49,612 bases of DNA, from assembly GCA_030247855.1 (NCBI GenBank), contig JAPDRN010000192.1, positions 1 to 49,612 of the forward strand, given 5' to 3'. Made by a program: the position numbers and the translations under genes. The DNA comes from Knufia peltigerae. Lineage: Eukaryota > Ascomycota > Eurotiomycetes > Chaetothyriales > Trichomeriaceae. The notes below the pieces were generated by a model, which saw only the letters and a list, made by a program, of their open reading frames with translations, searched no databases and was not told where the DNA came from. Below, piece after piece: positions 1-10,600 of the stretch (position 1 is its first letter; every line of letters starts with the position of its first letter).

Positions 1-1
1 C

Positions 2-385
2 ATCTGCACGGCGGGCATCGGCCTTGGCCTTGGCAGCCTGCTCGACCCTGCGCGGCAGCTGCGCCAGGAATCGGAGCGGTTGGCGCAGCGCCTGCAGGTC
101 GCGCGCGATGAAGCACGCATCGATGGTCGGCCGATCCGCTGGCAGGCCAGCGCAGAAGGCTATCGCTTCAGCCGCCGCGACAGCGAAGGCTGGGTCGAGC
201 TGCGGCGCGATGACCTGCTGCGCCCCCAGCAGTGGCAGACCCACGGCATGAAAGTGGAGCCGACGGCCGTCATCGAATTGAGCCCCGAATGGATCGGCGT
301 GCCGTGGGAGCTGACGTTGTCGCTGGACGGTCGTCGGCTGCGTCTTCGTGATGATGGCAGTGGACAATTGCAGGTCATGCAGTGA
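2..385 (+). CDS. gspH: Type II secretion minor pseudopilin GspH, 5' end outside the window
   Basis: The reading frame is already open at base 2 and stops at 383-385, so the N-terminal methylation site lies outside the window. The visible 127 residues show the GspH body: an amphipathic helix with RLAQRLQVARDEARIDG, then a beta-rich globular domain ending in LRLRDDGSGQLQVM. GspH is a minor pseudopilin at the tip of the type II secretion pseudopilus, in the inner membrane and periplasm. Its stop overlaps the GTG start of gspI (GTGA), so the genes are translationally coupled. The family call rests on these features and on the H-I-J order; the true start cannot be seen. Confidence 0.82.
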   Translation: MCTAGIGLGLGSLLDPARQLRQESERLAQRLQVARDEARIDGRPIRWQASAEGYRFSRRDSEGWVELRRDDLLRPQQWQTHGMKVEPTAVIELSPEWIGVPWELTLSLDGRRLRLRDDGSGQLQVMQ

Positions 386-744
386 AGCGGACGCAACACG
401 GATTCACGCTGATCGAGGTGCTGATCGCATTGGCCATCGTGGCCATCGCATTGGCGGCGGTGATGCGCTCGGTAGCGGTGGCGACCGATGACCAGTCGCG
501 CCTGCGGGACCGCCGGCTGGCCCTGCTGTGCGCGCAGGACCGCTGGCAGGAGCTGCGTCTGGTCGCACAGCCTCCCGGCGATGCACGTCTGCTGTGCCTG
601 CAGGGACGCACCCGCTTCCTGGTGCAGCAGCATCTGGGCAATGACGCCGACGGACAACCGCAACTGGAGTTGAGCGTGGTGGCCGAAGATGCACCGAAGC
701 AATCGCTGGCGCGCCTGCAGCTGCCATGGACGGCGGCGCCATGA
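382..744 (+). CDS. gspI: Type II secretion minor pseudopilin GspI
   Basis: This 120-residue protein starts at a GTG that overlaps the gspH stop. The N-terminus KRTQHG/FTLIEVLIALAI is a type IV prepilin-like leader: a short basic stretch, cleavage after Gly, then Phe and the conserved Glu at mature position 5 in a hydrophobic helix. Length and position between H and J match GspI, a tip-complex minor pseudopilin (I-J-K) of type II secretion. It should be cleaved and N-methylated by a prepilin peptidase encoded elsewhere. Its stop overlaps the gspJ start (ATGA). Confidence 0.88.
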   Translation: MKRTQHGFTLIEVLIALAIVAIALAAVMRSVAVATDDQSRLRDRRLALLCAQDRWQELRLVAQPPGDARLLCLQGRTRFLVQQHLGNDADGQPQLELSVVAEDAPKQSLARLQLPWTAAP

Positions 745-1355
745 AGCGCGCTGCGCGGGGCTTCACCCTGATCGAAGTGATGATCGCCATCACCATCATG
801 GGCGTGCTGGCGGTGATCTGCTGGCGCGCACTGGACAGCGTGGCCAACACTGACCAGCGCCTGCGCCAGGCCGATGCCGAGACGAGTACGGCGATGCGGG
901 TGCTGCAGCAGTTCCAGCGCGATATCGAGATGCGCGCTGACGATGCGTTGATGAACGGTGCGGTGCGCCCGGCCGATCAGCCTGCGCGGCTGCTGCCGCC
1001 GTCGTTGACCAGTGAGCGCCACCCCGATGGCGGCTTCACCCTGGAGATCACCCGCAGTGTCGGTAGTGATGGGCTGCAGTGGCAGCGCGTTCGCTGGTGG
1101 CGGCAAGGCAGCACGCTGTGGCGCGCCAGCGGTGTGCCTTCCGATCATTATCCGCTGCCTGCGCCTGAGCCGACGCGCGGGCTGCTGGTGGCCCGTGATG
1201 TGCAGCGCTTCGAGGTGCGCGCATGGCAGCCGGGGGTGGGTTGGGCGATGCTGCCGAGCCAGGGGGAGGTATTGCCGGCAACCGGCCTGGAGTTGCGGTT
1301 GGGGTTGCGTGATGGACGCGGGCCGTTGAGTTACCGGCGGGTGTTGGCGCTCTGA
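741..1355 (+). CDS. gspJ: Type II secretion minor pseudopilin GspJ
   Basis: The 204-residue product begins MKRAARG/FTLIEVMIAITI, a clear prepilin leader with cleavage after Gly and Glu at mature position 5. I chose ATG 741 because it overlaps the gspI stop as ATGA and puts a short basic leader before the cleavage site; ATG 726 would add five residues. The C-terminal half (VLQQFQRDIEMRADD, then FTLEITRSV) is typical of GspJ, the largest of H, I and J. GspJ joins GspI and GspK in the pseudopilus tip. No gspK follows: the gene is followed by REP repeats and the 3' end of a convergent gene. The only gspK in the window is on the opposite strand at 22387-23292. Confidence 0.9.
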   Translation: MKRAARGFTLIEVMIAITIMGVLAVICWRALDSVANTDQRLRQADAETSTAMRVLQQFQRDIEMRADDALMNGAVRPADQPARLLPPSLTSERHPDGGFTLEITRSVGSDGLQWQRVRWWRQGSTLWRASGVPSDHYPLPAPEPTRGLLVARDVQRFEVRAWQPGVGWAMLPSQGEVLPATGLELRLGLRDGRGPLSYRRVLAL

Positions 1356-1360
1356 AGGAG

Positions 1361-1508
1361 CATCCACGCATGGCGTGGATCTACTGAACTGCATCCACGC
1401 ATGGTGTGGATCTACTGAACTGCGTCCACGCATGGCGTGGATCTACTGAACTGCATCCACGCATGGCGTGGATCTACTGAACTACGTCCGCGCATGGCGG
1501 GGATCTAC
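1361..1508. repeat. Tandem array of five GTAG-type REP palindromes, 31-bp period
   Basis: Five copies of a 24-base palindrome start at 1361, 1392, 1423, 1454 and 1485, exactly 31 bp apart. They are separated by 7-base spacers of the form TGAACTG. Each has arms ATCCACGC and GCGTGGAT around an ATG loop. Read on the minus strand, each starts with GTAG, as in Stenotrophomonas REP elements. Copy 2 has one arm change (GTGTGGAT) and copy 5 has several (GTCCGCGC/GCGGGGAT). The array fills most of the gap between the convergent gspJ and FHA-like genes, so it probably acts in transcript termination or mRNA protection. Confidence 0.9.
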
Positions 1509-1522
1509 TGCGCTGCTCCCCG

Positions 1523-1552
1523 GTCGCCGGGCGCTGTCCCGCGCCCGGCGAC
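1523..1552. terminator. Perfect 12-bp GC hairpin between convergent genes
   Basis: Arms GTCGCCGGGCGC (1523-1534) and GCGCCCGGCGAC (1541-1552) are perfect reverse complements around a 6-base loop. No T-run follows on either strand, so it is at best an imperfect intrinsic terminator. Its place between the 3' ends of gspJ and the FHA-like gene makes a bidirectional terminator or mRNA 3'-end stabiliser likely. The rest of 1553-1653 holds no gene or motif I can identify. Confidence 0.5.
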
Positions 1553-1653
1553 GCCGTGTCGGTGGTCCTCACCGCTGATGGCTGCTCCCTGCCCTCGGTG
1601 CCGTCCTGGCTGGGGCCGCCACCGTTCCCTGGCAGCTGGCCCGATCCTGTGTA

Positions 1654-1665
1654 GCGTGGATCTAC
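1654..1665 (-). repeat. Half REP element that supplies the stop codon of the FHA-like gene
   Basis: The 12 bases GCGTGGATCTAC match the right arm and GTAG end of the REP units at 1361-1508; the left arm is missing. On the minus strand the TAG of GTAG is the in-frame stop codon (1662-1664) of the giant exoprotein gene. A REP insertion or deletion event therefore probably set the present C-terminus. Confidence 0.7.
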
Positions 1666-4600
1666 TGGGTCGGCTGCTTGCCTGCGTCTGCCCGGGCCTG
1701 CGGGAACTGGAAGGCGCTGTTGACGTCGTAGCCCGCGGCGGCGGCCGTGTTTCCGCGTGCTGGCGGGTCGATGCTGCTGCTGGCACTGCCGAAGCCCAGT
1801 ATCTGCACGCTGATCACCGACGGCTGGTTGCGCCGCGCATCGTCCTGGCTCTTGCGCATCACGTCCTGTGCGGCCTGGCTGGCACTGTTGGCCGCAGCGC
1901 TTGCCGACGCCAGCGCGTTGACGTTCACCGAGGCCAGTACCGGCAGCCCCTTGCTGTCACCCTGCACCTGGATGTTGGCGGCGTTGAGCACCTGCAATGC
2001 CGCCAGGTTGATGTTGCCCGACACACGGATACCCGCCTCGCCCGCGTCGATGGTGCCCAGCGGCGCGATCAGGTCGACATCGCCAGGCGCCACTTCGGCG
2101 ATCGGGTTCAAGGTTGCAATGCCGGCGCCGCTGGCCGGTGCCAGCGGCGACAGGATCACATTGCCCCAAGTGTCATAGACCCGGCGCGGCGGGGTGTACA
2201 GCAGCGTGGTCTGCGAACCGCGACCGGCGTTGATGTCGCCCTGCTCGGACCACGCCAGGATGTCACCACCAAAGGTGGTCATCACCCGCGACAGGCCCAG
2301 CAGCACGCTGTCCTGGCTGAACAACCGGATGTCGCCCTGGCCCTGGGTGACCAGGCCCGCGCTCGCCGGGGGCACCACGCCCTGCACACCCACCACGATC
2401 TGCCCGCCCGGTGCCATCAGCTCGATGTTGCCGCCCGCTTCGGTGCGCACACCGGAGCCGCCATACATCAGGATATCGCCAGTACGGTTGATCGTTGCGC
2501 CATTGGCATCCTTGTCCGGCATCAGCGTGGCGATCGCTTCGCGCCCGCGCAGATAGGAACCGAAACGCGGCCCTTCTGCATTGGTGTACTCACGACCACC
2601 TTCGCGCAGTTCAGCGTAGTAGACCTGGCGCAGGAAGATGCGCTGCTGCTCCTTCGGCAATGCGTCGAACACGGCCAGCGCCTCGGCGCCATCGGCAGCC
2701 AGACCGAAGCGCTGCTGCAGCCACTGTTTCAGTTCCTTGTCATAGATCTTCACCGCCTTGCCGGGCTGCGAAGCCAACGATTGCGCCGGGTCGGCCAGGT
2801 TGGCGCTGTCCAGGTAGCGCGCGCGCAGTGCATCGAAGTCTATGCCTTGATTGCCAGCCGTCACAGCAATGCTCGCGCCCGGGCGAGTGTCGCCCTGAAC
2901 GACGCCTCCCAGACTGACGATGCTTCCGGCCTCTTCCTGGCGCACTTGGCGGCCGGCATTCACCTCGACATTGCCGGGGCCGGCTACCGTCAGGTTGCTG
3001 CGGATGATGTCCCGCCCAGCGTCGATCCCGCTGATATCGGTACCGCTGGTGTTGAGCGCGGTGACATTCGCGTTGATCACATCGCGACCGGCGCGCAGTT
3101 GTACCGCCGATCCCGCTTCATACCAATCAAACAGCGTCCGGTTCGCGGTACCGGTGTTCTGCATCAGCTGTCGGCGGCCACCACTGCCCAACCCGATGAT
3201 GTCACCGGCCACGGCATAGAAGCGACTTGGCGAAGTGGGGCGGGACGTCAGCGCACCGGTGGTCGGGGTACTTGGGCCGAACGCGAACAATGGCAGGATC
3301 GCCGCCGGATCGGTCCCCTGCACCCCATCGTCGGAGAGATTGTGGCTGACCCGGATTCGGCTGACGCCCCGCTGGGCCATGAAAGCAGGATCAAAGGGAC
3401 CAGGGAGGCGGGCATCACTACCGGAACGTGCAATGCCCGTGGCATCGATCGCGGCAAAGATCGAGCCCCCGGCCAGAACCTCGAGCTGGCCGCTGGCCGA
3501 AGGCGCGAGCAGCATCACATCGCCTGTGTTCGCGCCCGGTCCGAGGCCTCGAAGCGAGGCACTGATGATGTCACCACTCGCTGCCACTGCGCTGAACCTG
3601 GACGGATACAGCCAGTAATTGATGTTGGGGGGAACGGATCGATCCTGTAGCGCGACGCCTTCAGCGAACATGTTGCTACCGGTTGCATGCAGACTTCCGG
3701 CCAGGCTTGGTGCGAGATTTCCGCCTGCCGAGAACAGGTCCAGTGCAGTGCCTCGGGTCCAGAGCGAGAACCACGTAGTGCCAGCTGCATGCTGGCCATC
3801 ACTCAGAACCACGTCGTTGTAGTTGGACGTCGGTACACGCCCCGCATCTGCGGCGCCACCAAGAACAATGTCGCCACGGGCCTGCAGGCGGGCGGTGGAA
3901 TCACCCAGGATGAGCACCGGCCCCGCCATCGCCACGGGTGCGTCGGCCACGAACGGATTCTTCAGGCCCAACGTTCCGTAGCTGCTTTGTATCGCGCTGA
4001 GACCACCGATACGCGCCGCCTGCAGCAGTGTACTGCCCCGCAGATTGGTCACGGCGCCATTGAGATCCAGATCCTGCAGGAAACCTTCGGGCTGCTGCGC
4101 GCTCGCACGCAGGCCTGGGTTGAGCGCACCGCCGCTTCGCAGCGTCAGGTCTCCGCCCCCCGTCAGATGCAGTTCACCGTTGCTGACGCGTCCGGTCGAC
4201 CCGACCGCAGCGACAATGGCGCTGGAATGGGGCGCAGTCAACAATCCCAGGGCATTGCCCATCGACGCGATCACCCCCGAGTGGCGGCCTGCTTCCAGGG
4301 ACAGATTGCCCCCTCCCAATGTGCCGAAGCCGGTGAAGCCGACCATGCGGGGCGTCGCGTCCTGCTCGGCGCCGACGGTGCTGTAGGTGCCGAAGTTGAT
4401 CCACCAGCTGGTTGCTGTGGTCTGGACATCCTCCGTCGTGCCCGAACCCTGCCGCCACAACCAGTTTCCCACCGCAGCACTTGAATGCCCGGCCTGGTCG
4501 CGCTGCGCCGTGCCCGATTCGGACCGGGCGGTCCAGACATCGCCAATGATGTCTCGCCCCGCATCGACCCTGACATCGCCACCACGATCTGGATACCAGG

Positions 4601-7600
4601 CACGGTAGTTGACCAGCGCCGCATCATAGCTGCCCGAGACTTGATTTTTGCCCAGCAGCGAGGTCTGCCAGGGCGCAGCCGCACGCACCGGGTTGAACTG
4701 CGCGTCGTAGCCATCGCCCAACGACGTCGGCGCACCTGCGGTATACACACCGAAGCCGGACTTCATGCGCACGTCCTGGGCGGCCAGCAGCGTCAAGTCA
4801 CCCTTGCCCGTTCGCAGCACGCTCCAGGCCGGCGCGCCCAAGCGCTTGCCATAGGTAGTGACTTCAGTCAGCGTGCCGCCACCATAGCAGTAGCCCATCG
4901 CCGCACAGATCTCTTCCTCCGACATGCCCATCTCGACACCCAGTTCCGTAGCCGGGCGGCCGACCCAGGATTCATCGCCCCACCATGCCAACGAGCCTTC
5001 CTTGTCGACCAGGCGCGGGGCGGGGCCGCAGTTGGGTCCGGAGTCACAGACTTCGTTCTCGGTCAAACCGAGCTCTCGGGCCAGATCGGCCACGGGCTTC
5101 CCGACCCACGATTCATCGCCCCACAGCCTCAGCGAGCCGTCCAGGGTGATCACGCGATCACCCTTCCATTCCGTCGTCGTGGTCACCGTGCCGATGGTGC
5201 TGTAGTGGCTGTCCGCCAGCACGATGCTGCCCTCGCTGCCCCAGCGGCGGGTGCGCGGGTCGGCAGCGGTGGTATCCGCACCCGCCACCGCAGTCAGATC
5301 CCAGGACGTCGTGCCTTCAGGCAGCATAGCCGCCAGCGCCCAGTTGCGTCCCTGCCGACCGCTGGCATCCGCGGTCCGCAGCTTTACCGGCGCGTCGCCG
5401 GCAAGCTCCACCTTGGTCATCGAGGGAATGATCGCACCGGCATGCAGATCCAGTGCGCCGGAGAGCTTCATTGCCATGGGCAGGGCGACACCGGCCGGCC
5501 ACACCTGTGCGGCCACCGCCGCTGGCGTGCGCAGGCGGAAGCCGGCACCCAGGCGGGAACCGGACTGCAATGCCAGCGCCTGTGCCAGCACGGTACCAGC
5601 CGCCATCACCTGCCCGCTGCCTGTCGTTACTGCCGCGCCCAGCACAGTACCGGCCGGCAGCAGCAGCGGCCCGGACAACACCATTTCCACCGGCAGCACG
5701 GTTCCCGCCGGCAAGGTCACGCCCTCGAATGGCAATGCATAGTTCAGCGTGGCGCCGGCGCGGAACTCGGTGCCGCGCTGCAGCTGGACACCCTCGCCGG
5801 GCACGATCAGGTCGCCGCCGAACGCGGTGTTGGGCGTACCGCCACTGCGCCCCTCCAGCAGCACCCAGCCGTCCTCATCGGGATTGGCCGGCGGCGGCGC
5901 AAAGCCGTCATTGATGCTGCCGTAGACATTGATATCGCCCTCGGCACGCAGCACCAGCGCGGCGGATTCACCGAAGCCCCGGCGCGTCGGGTCGATCCGG
6001 TTCGACTGCGGACCGTAGCGGTAGCCGGACAGATCGATATCGCCGGCCACCACCAGATCGCCGCGCGGATTGTCGGCGCTGGTCCGCGCCACGATCTGCA
6101 CACCCGGGCGCAGGCGGTAGCTGCCCAAGGCCGCAGTGCGCTGCTGCAGACCGGTGTTGGCCAGCGCGCCGTTCATCCAGACGCTGTTGTCCGGGTCCAC
6201 CACCGTATCCAGCCAGCGCTGGTTGATCACCTGCGGGCGATGGCCATGCACGTCCGGCGCGCTGGCCAGCGGTGCCGAGTCATAGATGCGCACTGCGTTG
6301 ACCTGGATATCGCCGGCACCGACGATGCGGATGCCGTTGGCCACGTCGATGGCCGCATCATCGGTGCCCACGCGCGGCACATTGAGCTTGACGCTGCCGC
6401 GTGCACGTCCATCGTTCTGCCCCGCAGCGGTACCGGCCGGCACCGAGGTGCCGGCACGCAGATCCAGCGCCGACGCACCGCCCAGCTGCAGGCCTCCACT
6501 GGCCGACGTCAGCTCGATCGTGGCCCGGTTCGGGCTGTCGATGATCTTGCCGTAGCTGTCCACGCGCAGGCCGCTGCCATGGGCATCCAGCGTGCCGTCC
6601 ACGCGCAGCACATCGCGTGCCGACAGGCGGATGCTGCCGACCTGTTCGCCGCTGGCATCGATGCGGCCGTTGACCTGCAGGCTGCCACCATCAAGGCTGA
6701 TATCGACGTGGCGAGCCTTCACTTCATTACCGATCACCAGGTCACCTTCGCTCAACTGGAAGGCACGGCCACCCGTAATGCCACCGCTCGTCAGCCGTGT
6801 GTTGAGCCCGGTAAAGTCCTGCAGCTGACGAGCACGCAATACCAGTTCAGCGCCGTCGTAGGGCACCTCGGTACCGCCCGCATCGTAGCGCCCGCTGGCA
6901 CTGCCCAGCAGTGTTCCGGCCAGCGCCACGCTGCCCCCCTGCTTGCCCAGTGCCTGCACCGTCAAGCGACCGCCACGGTTGTTGCGTGCCGATACGTCGA
7001 TGCGCGAAGCCGCATCGGCGCTGATATCGCCCTCGCTGGATGACAACGTGACATCGCCACCCCAGCTGTATTTGTCCACGTCATACAGGCTGACCTTGCG
7101 GCCGGCCAGGTCCAGCGCGGCGCTGCCGCCCAGCGAAATTCCCTCGCGTGCATTCGCATCGAACCGGCCGGAGGCCAGCGCCACCCGGCTGTCGATCGCG
7201 ATGCGATCGGCCTTGATCGACAGTTCCGCCCCCAGCGCGTCATTGCCTGCGGTGGCGCCTGCGCCGCGCAGCTGCACGTTGCCGCCACTGCGTATCGCCA
7301 GTTGCGCACCCGCATCGCCTGTCAGCAGCGGCGTGACGATATCCAGCGCGCCTCCCGTCAGCTGCCAGCCGCTGCCAGCCACGTAGTCGCCTTGCTGCTG
7401 GAAAACATCGAGACTGCCTTTGCCCGAGAACAGCATCCGCTCGGACGCTGCCAGCGTGACCCCGGCAAAGCCGAGGACCTGGCGATCGGCGGCCACCGAC
7501 GAATTGGGCCGGGTAAACGGCGCTCGCCCCAAGTGCAGCGTGCGCGTGTTGATCTCCAGCTGGCCACTGCCGAGACGACCGACCATCGCCTCACCGCCCG

Positions 7601-10600
7601 GCTGTGCCTGTTCGCCGCCCGGCAACGTCGTGCCCGCCAGCGTACCGTCCCAGACCAGCGTATCGGCAAAGATGCGTGCGCGGTCGGTGGCGGCACCGTA
7701 GCCGTGGATGGCCGGTGCACCCAGCACCAGGCTGCGCAGGCTGCTGCGCCCGGTCGCGCTGTCACGGGTGTCCAGATCGACGCTGCCGAACACGTTGATC
7801 GCATCACGCGCGGTCAGGCTCAGTGCTTCCAGCGCAGGCGCGCCAGACGCAGTGTTGCCGCGCAGCAGCCGCTGCAGGACATCCTGGTTCATGGTCATGC
7901 CGGCCGGCAGGCCGCCGGCCGCCGCTGCCGCTGCAATGGCCTCGGCACTGCCCAGGTTGAGCGCAGACATGCCCAGGCCCAGCTGACGGGTGCCATAGCT
8001 CACCGCATCACCGATGTTCAAGGCGCCGTCGGTGACCACATTGATGCTGCCAGCAGACAGCAAACGGGTCTGCCCGCTGCAGCCCGCCACGCAGCCACCG
8101 ATATCGATCGCCACCGCCCCTGCCGCTGCCCCACCCTGCGCACTGAGCGCCGTCAAGCGCTGATTGGATACTGCCAGCAGCCCACCCGAGACCAGATAGG
8201 GCGCCGTGGTCTGGTCCACACGCGAGGGATCGGCCAGGGACAGGGTGTCGATCGAGGCGCCCTGCTCCAGCAGGATGCCCTTGCCTCCGAAGGCGGCCGC
8301 GAGCAGCACTTCCTGCGCCACCAGATTGACGCCGCTGCGCACGGCCAGCTGCGTTGCGCTGCCTTCCACCGTGTTGGTGGTCGCGTCACGGCGGAACGTC
8401 CCGCCGATCAGCATGATCTCCGGCCGCATTGCATTGAGCGCCGCGTCGAAGACGGTCGCGCCGCGCTCAGTGCTGATGCTGCTGCCCTCTTTGACAATCT
8501 CCAGCGATGCACCGTTCGACGCAACGAGGTTGACCGAGAGAATGCCGCCGCGCCCCTGCGCGCTGCCTGGATTGAAGCGCGACAGTCCAGCAAAGGTGAC
8601 GGCCGGCGTGCCCATGCGACCCGCGCCATCGCCGAGCATCAGGCTGAGGTTGCCGGCATCTACGGGTCGCCAGCGCAGTGCTTCACCGCGACGTTCAGCC
8701 ACGCCCTGCACGAATGTGCCGTAGGATGTTTCGTTGTAACTTGCATGGCGCCGTACGGTCTCCGCAGGCGTCAGCAGGAGATCGGTGAGCAGCGGCGAGA
8801 CCGAACCACCGAAGCCCTGGCCCTGATGCCCGCTGAGCCGCCAGGAACCGGTACCGGTCGACACCGGCTGGCCACTGCCGATCGCGTTCTCCGCGCCGAT
8901 CTCGACGCGGAACGCGCCGGGCTGCAGGGCGTAGCTGGCTGGCAGCAGCGTGTAGGTGCCGGCCGGCAGCCCCGGTACGCCTGCGGGTATGGTGATCTGT
9001 TGACCCACACGCGGGTTGGCGCTGCCGTCTGCTGTCGCCAACGGAGCCTGCACGTCCGATCGCCCCGGCACGATGGCGTAGACCGCATTGCCAGCGTGAC
9101 TGAAGCCATAGCGCGGATTCGCATCCGCCAACGTGTGTCGCAGGATATCGACCGAGCCGCCGCGCCCGGCCACGAAGGCAGCGCCGGACAACTCACCTCC
9201 GCCGGAAACATCCACGACGCTGCCTGTGGCGCCGTTGAACGCATTGGCCACGATGTTCACACCAATCGGGATATTGACCGATCCGGGGTCAAGCACATTG
9301 AATTCGGCACCGGCCTTTCGCCAGGTCACACCGTCCACCGTGCCGCCGAATGGCAGCGTCAGGCCGGCGCCACTAATGGAGGTCACGCTGCCGGCAAGCA
9401 GATCGACACGGCTGGCGCGATCCGAGTTGAACTCCTGGCCGCCCAGCTGCACACGGCCCCACGGCGCCTGCACATTGCCGCCCTGCACCACCGTCGCCGC
9501 CACCAGTTCCAGGCTGCCGAACGCAGAATCCGGTGCCGGTCGCGCACCGCCCGCAACACCATGGATGCGCAGTACGGCCTCTGGATTTTCCCAGAACGGC
9601 AATCCCGAAGGGCCGATGGCCGGAACGCCGGCTACGATGCGACCCTTGGCCTGGGCTGCCGGATAAAGGCGCGCAGCGCTGATATCGATCGACCCCGGGC
9701 TTGCCAGCGTGGATTCCCGCGAACTGCTGGCGACCGGGGCCAGCATTCGGATGTCGCCGCTGCTGCGCAGGTCGATGTGATCGAAGCCGGCCAGCCACGT
9801 GACATCGCGCAGGTCGATCAGGTCGGCCGTGACATCGAAACGATGTTGCTTGCCCACGTCGAACGATGCCTCCAACGGGCGCAGCGTGCCTTCGCCGGCC
9901 GGCTGCCACCAACGCCCCTGCGCAAGGCGGACGTAGGGCGCACTCAGCTGCAGGCGACTGCCCTCATTGTTGCCCTCTGCAAACCCCAGGGCGCGCTCAT
10001 TCAAGCCATGGATACGCAGGCTCTGGTCCATGCGAAGATTGACATCGCCCTGCGCCCGGAGATCGCCGAACAGCGAGAGATGATCGAAGCCGCCGGCCTC
10101 GATCTGCTGGACCGACAACGCGGCATGGCCATACTCCAGGCGGTCGGGCAGGCGCTGGTCCGCTGGCGTGTCCTGGGTGAGCGAGATAACACGCGGTGCC
10201 AGCACCTCCTTGTTCCCGGCGCTTCCACCATAGGTGCCACCACCGAACGCCACACCCAGGGTGCCGCCCCGGGCGCTGTCACCGCCTGCCGATGCGTCAA
10301 GCACACCCTGCAGATACAGCGCATTGGCCGCGCGCAGCACGATGCTGCCGCCGTCGCTGTCCACCTGCGTGCGCCCGCTGCCGTCGATATCAAGCAACGC
10401 CGAGGCGCCGGAAGCATCCAGCCGCGCGCCACGCTCGACGACCACCAAGGTATCGGGCGGCAGGTGGCGCACGTTGTCCTGGTCTTCCCAATCCAGCGCG
10501 CCGCCGATCTCGATCGTCCCGCCCTTGCGTACCTGCCCACGCAGCTGCCCGCGCGCATCGGCGGAGGAAACTGCATCGCCACTCACATCCAGCAGCGCCC

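Noticed and set aside
1361..1508. CRISPR-like array
   Set aside because: The repeats are palindromes with 7-base near-identical spacers, too short and too uniform; they are REP elements and no cas gene is present.
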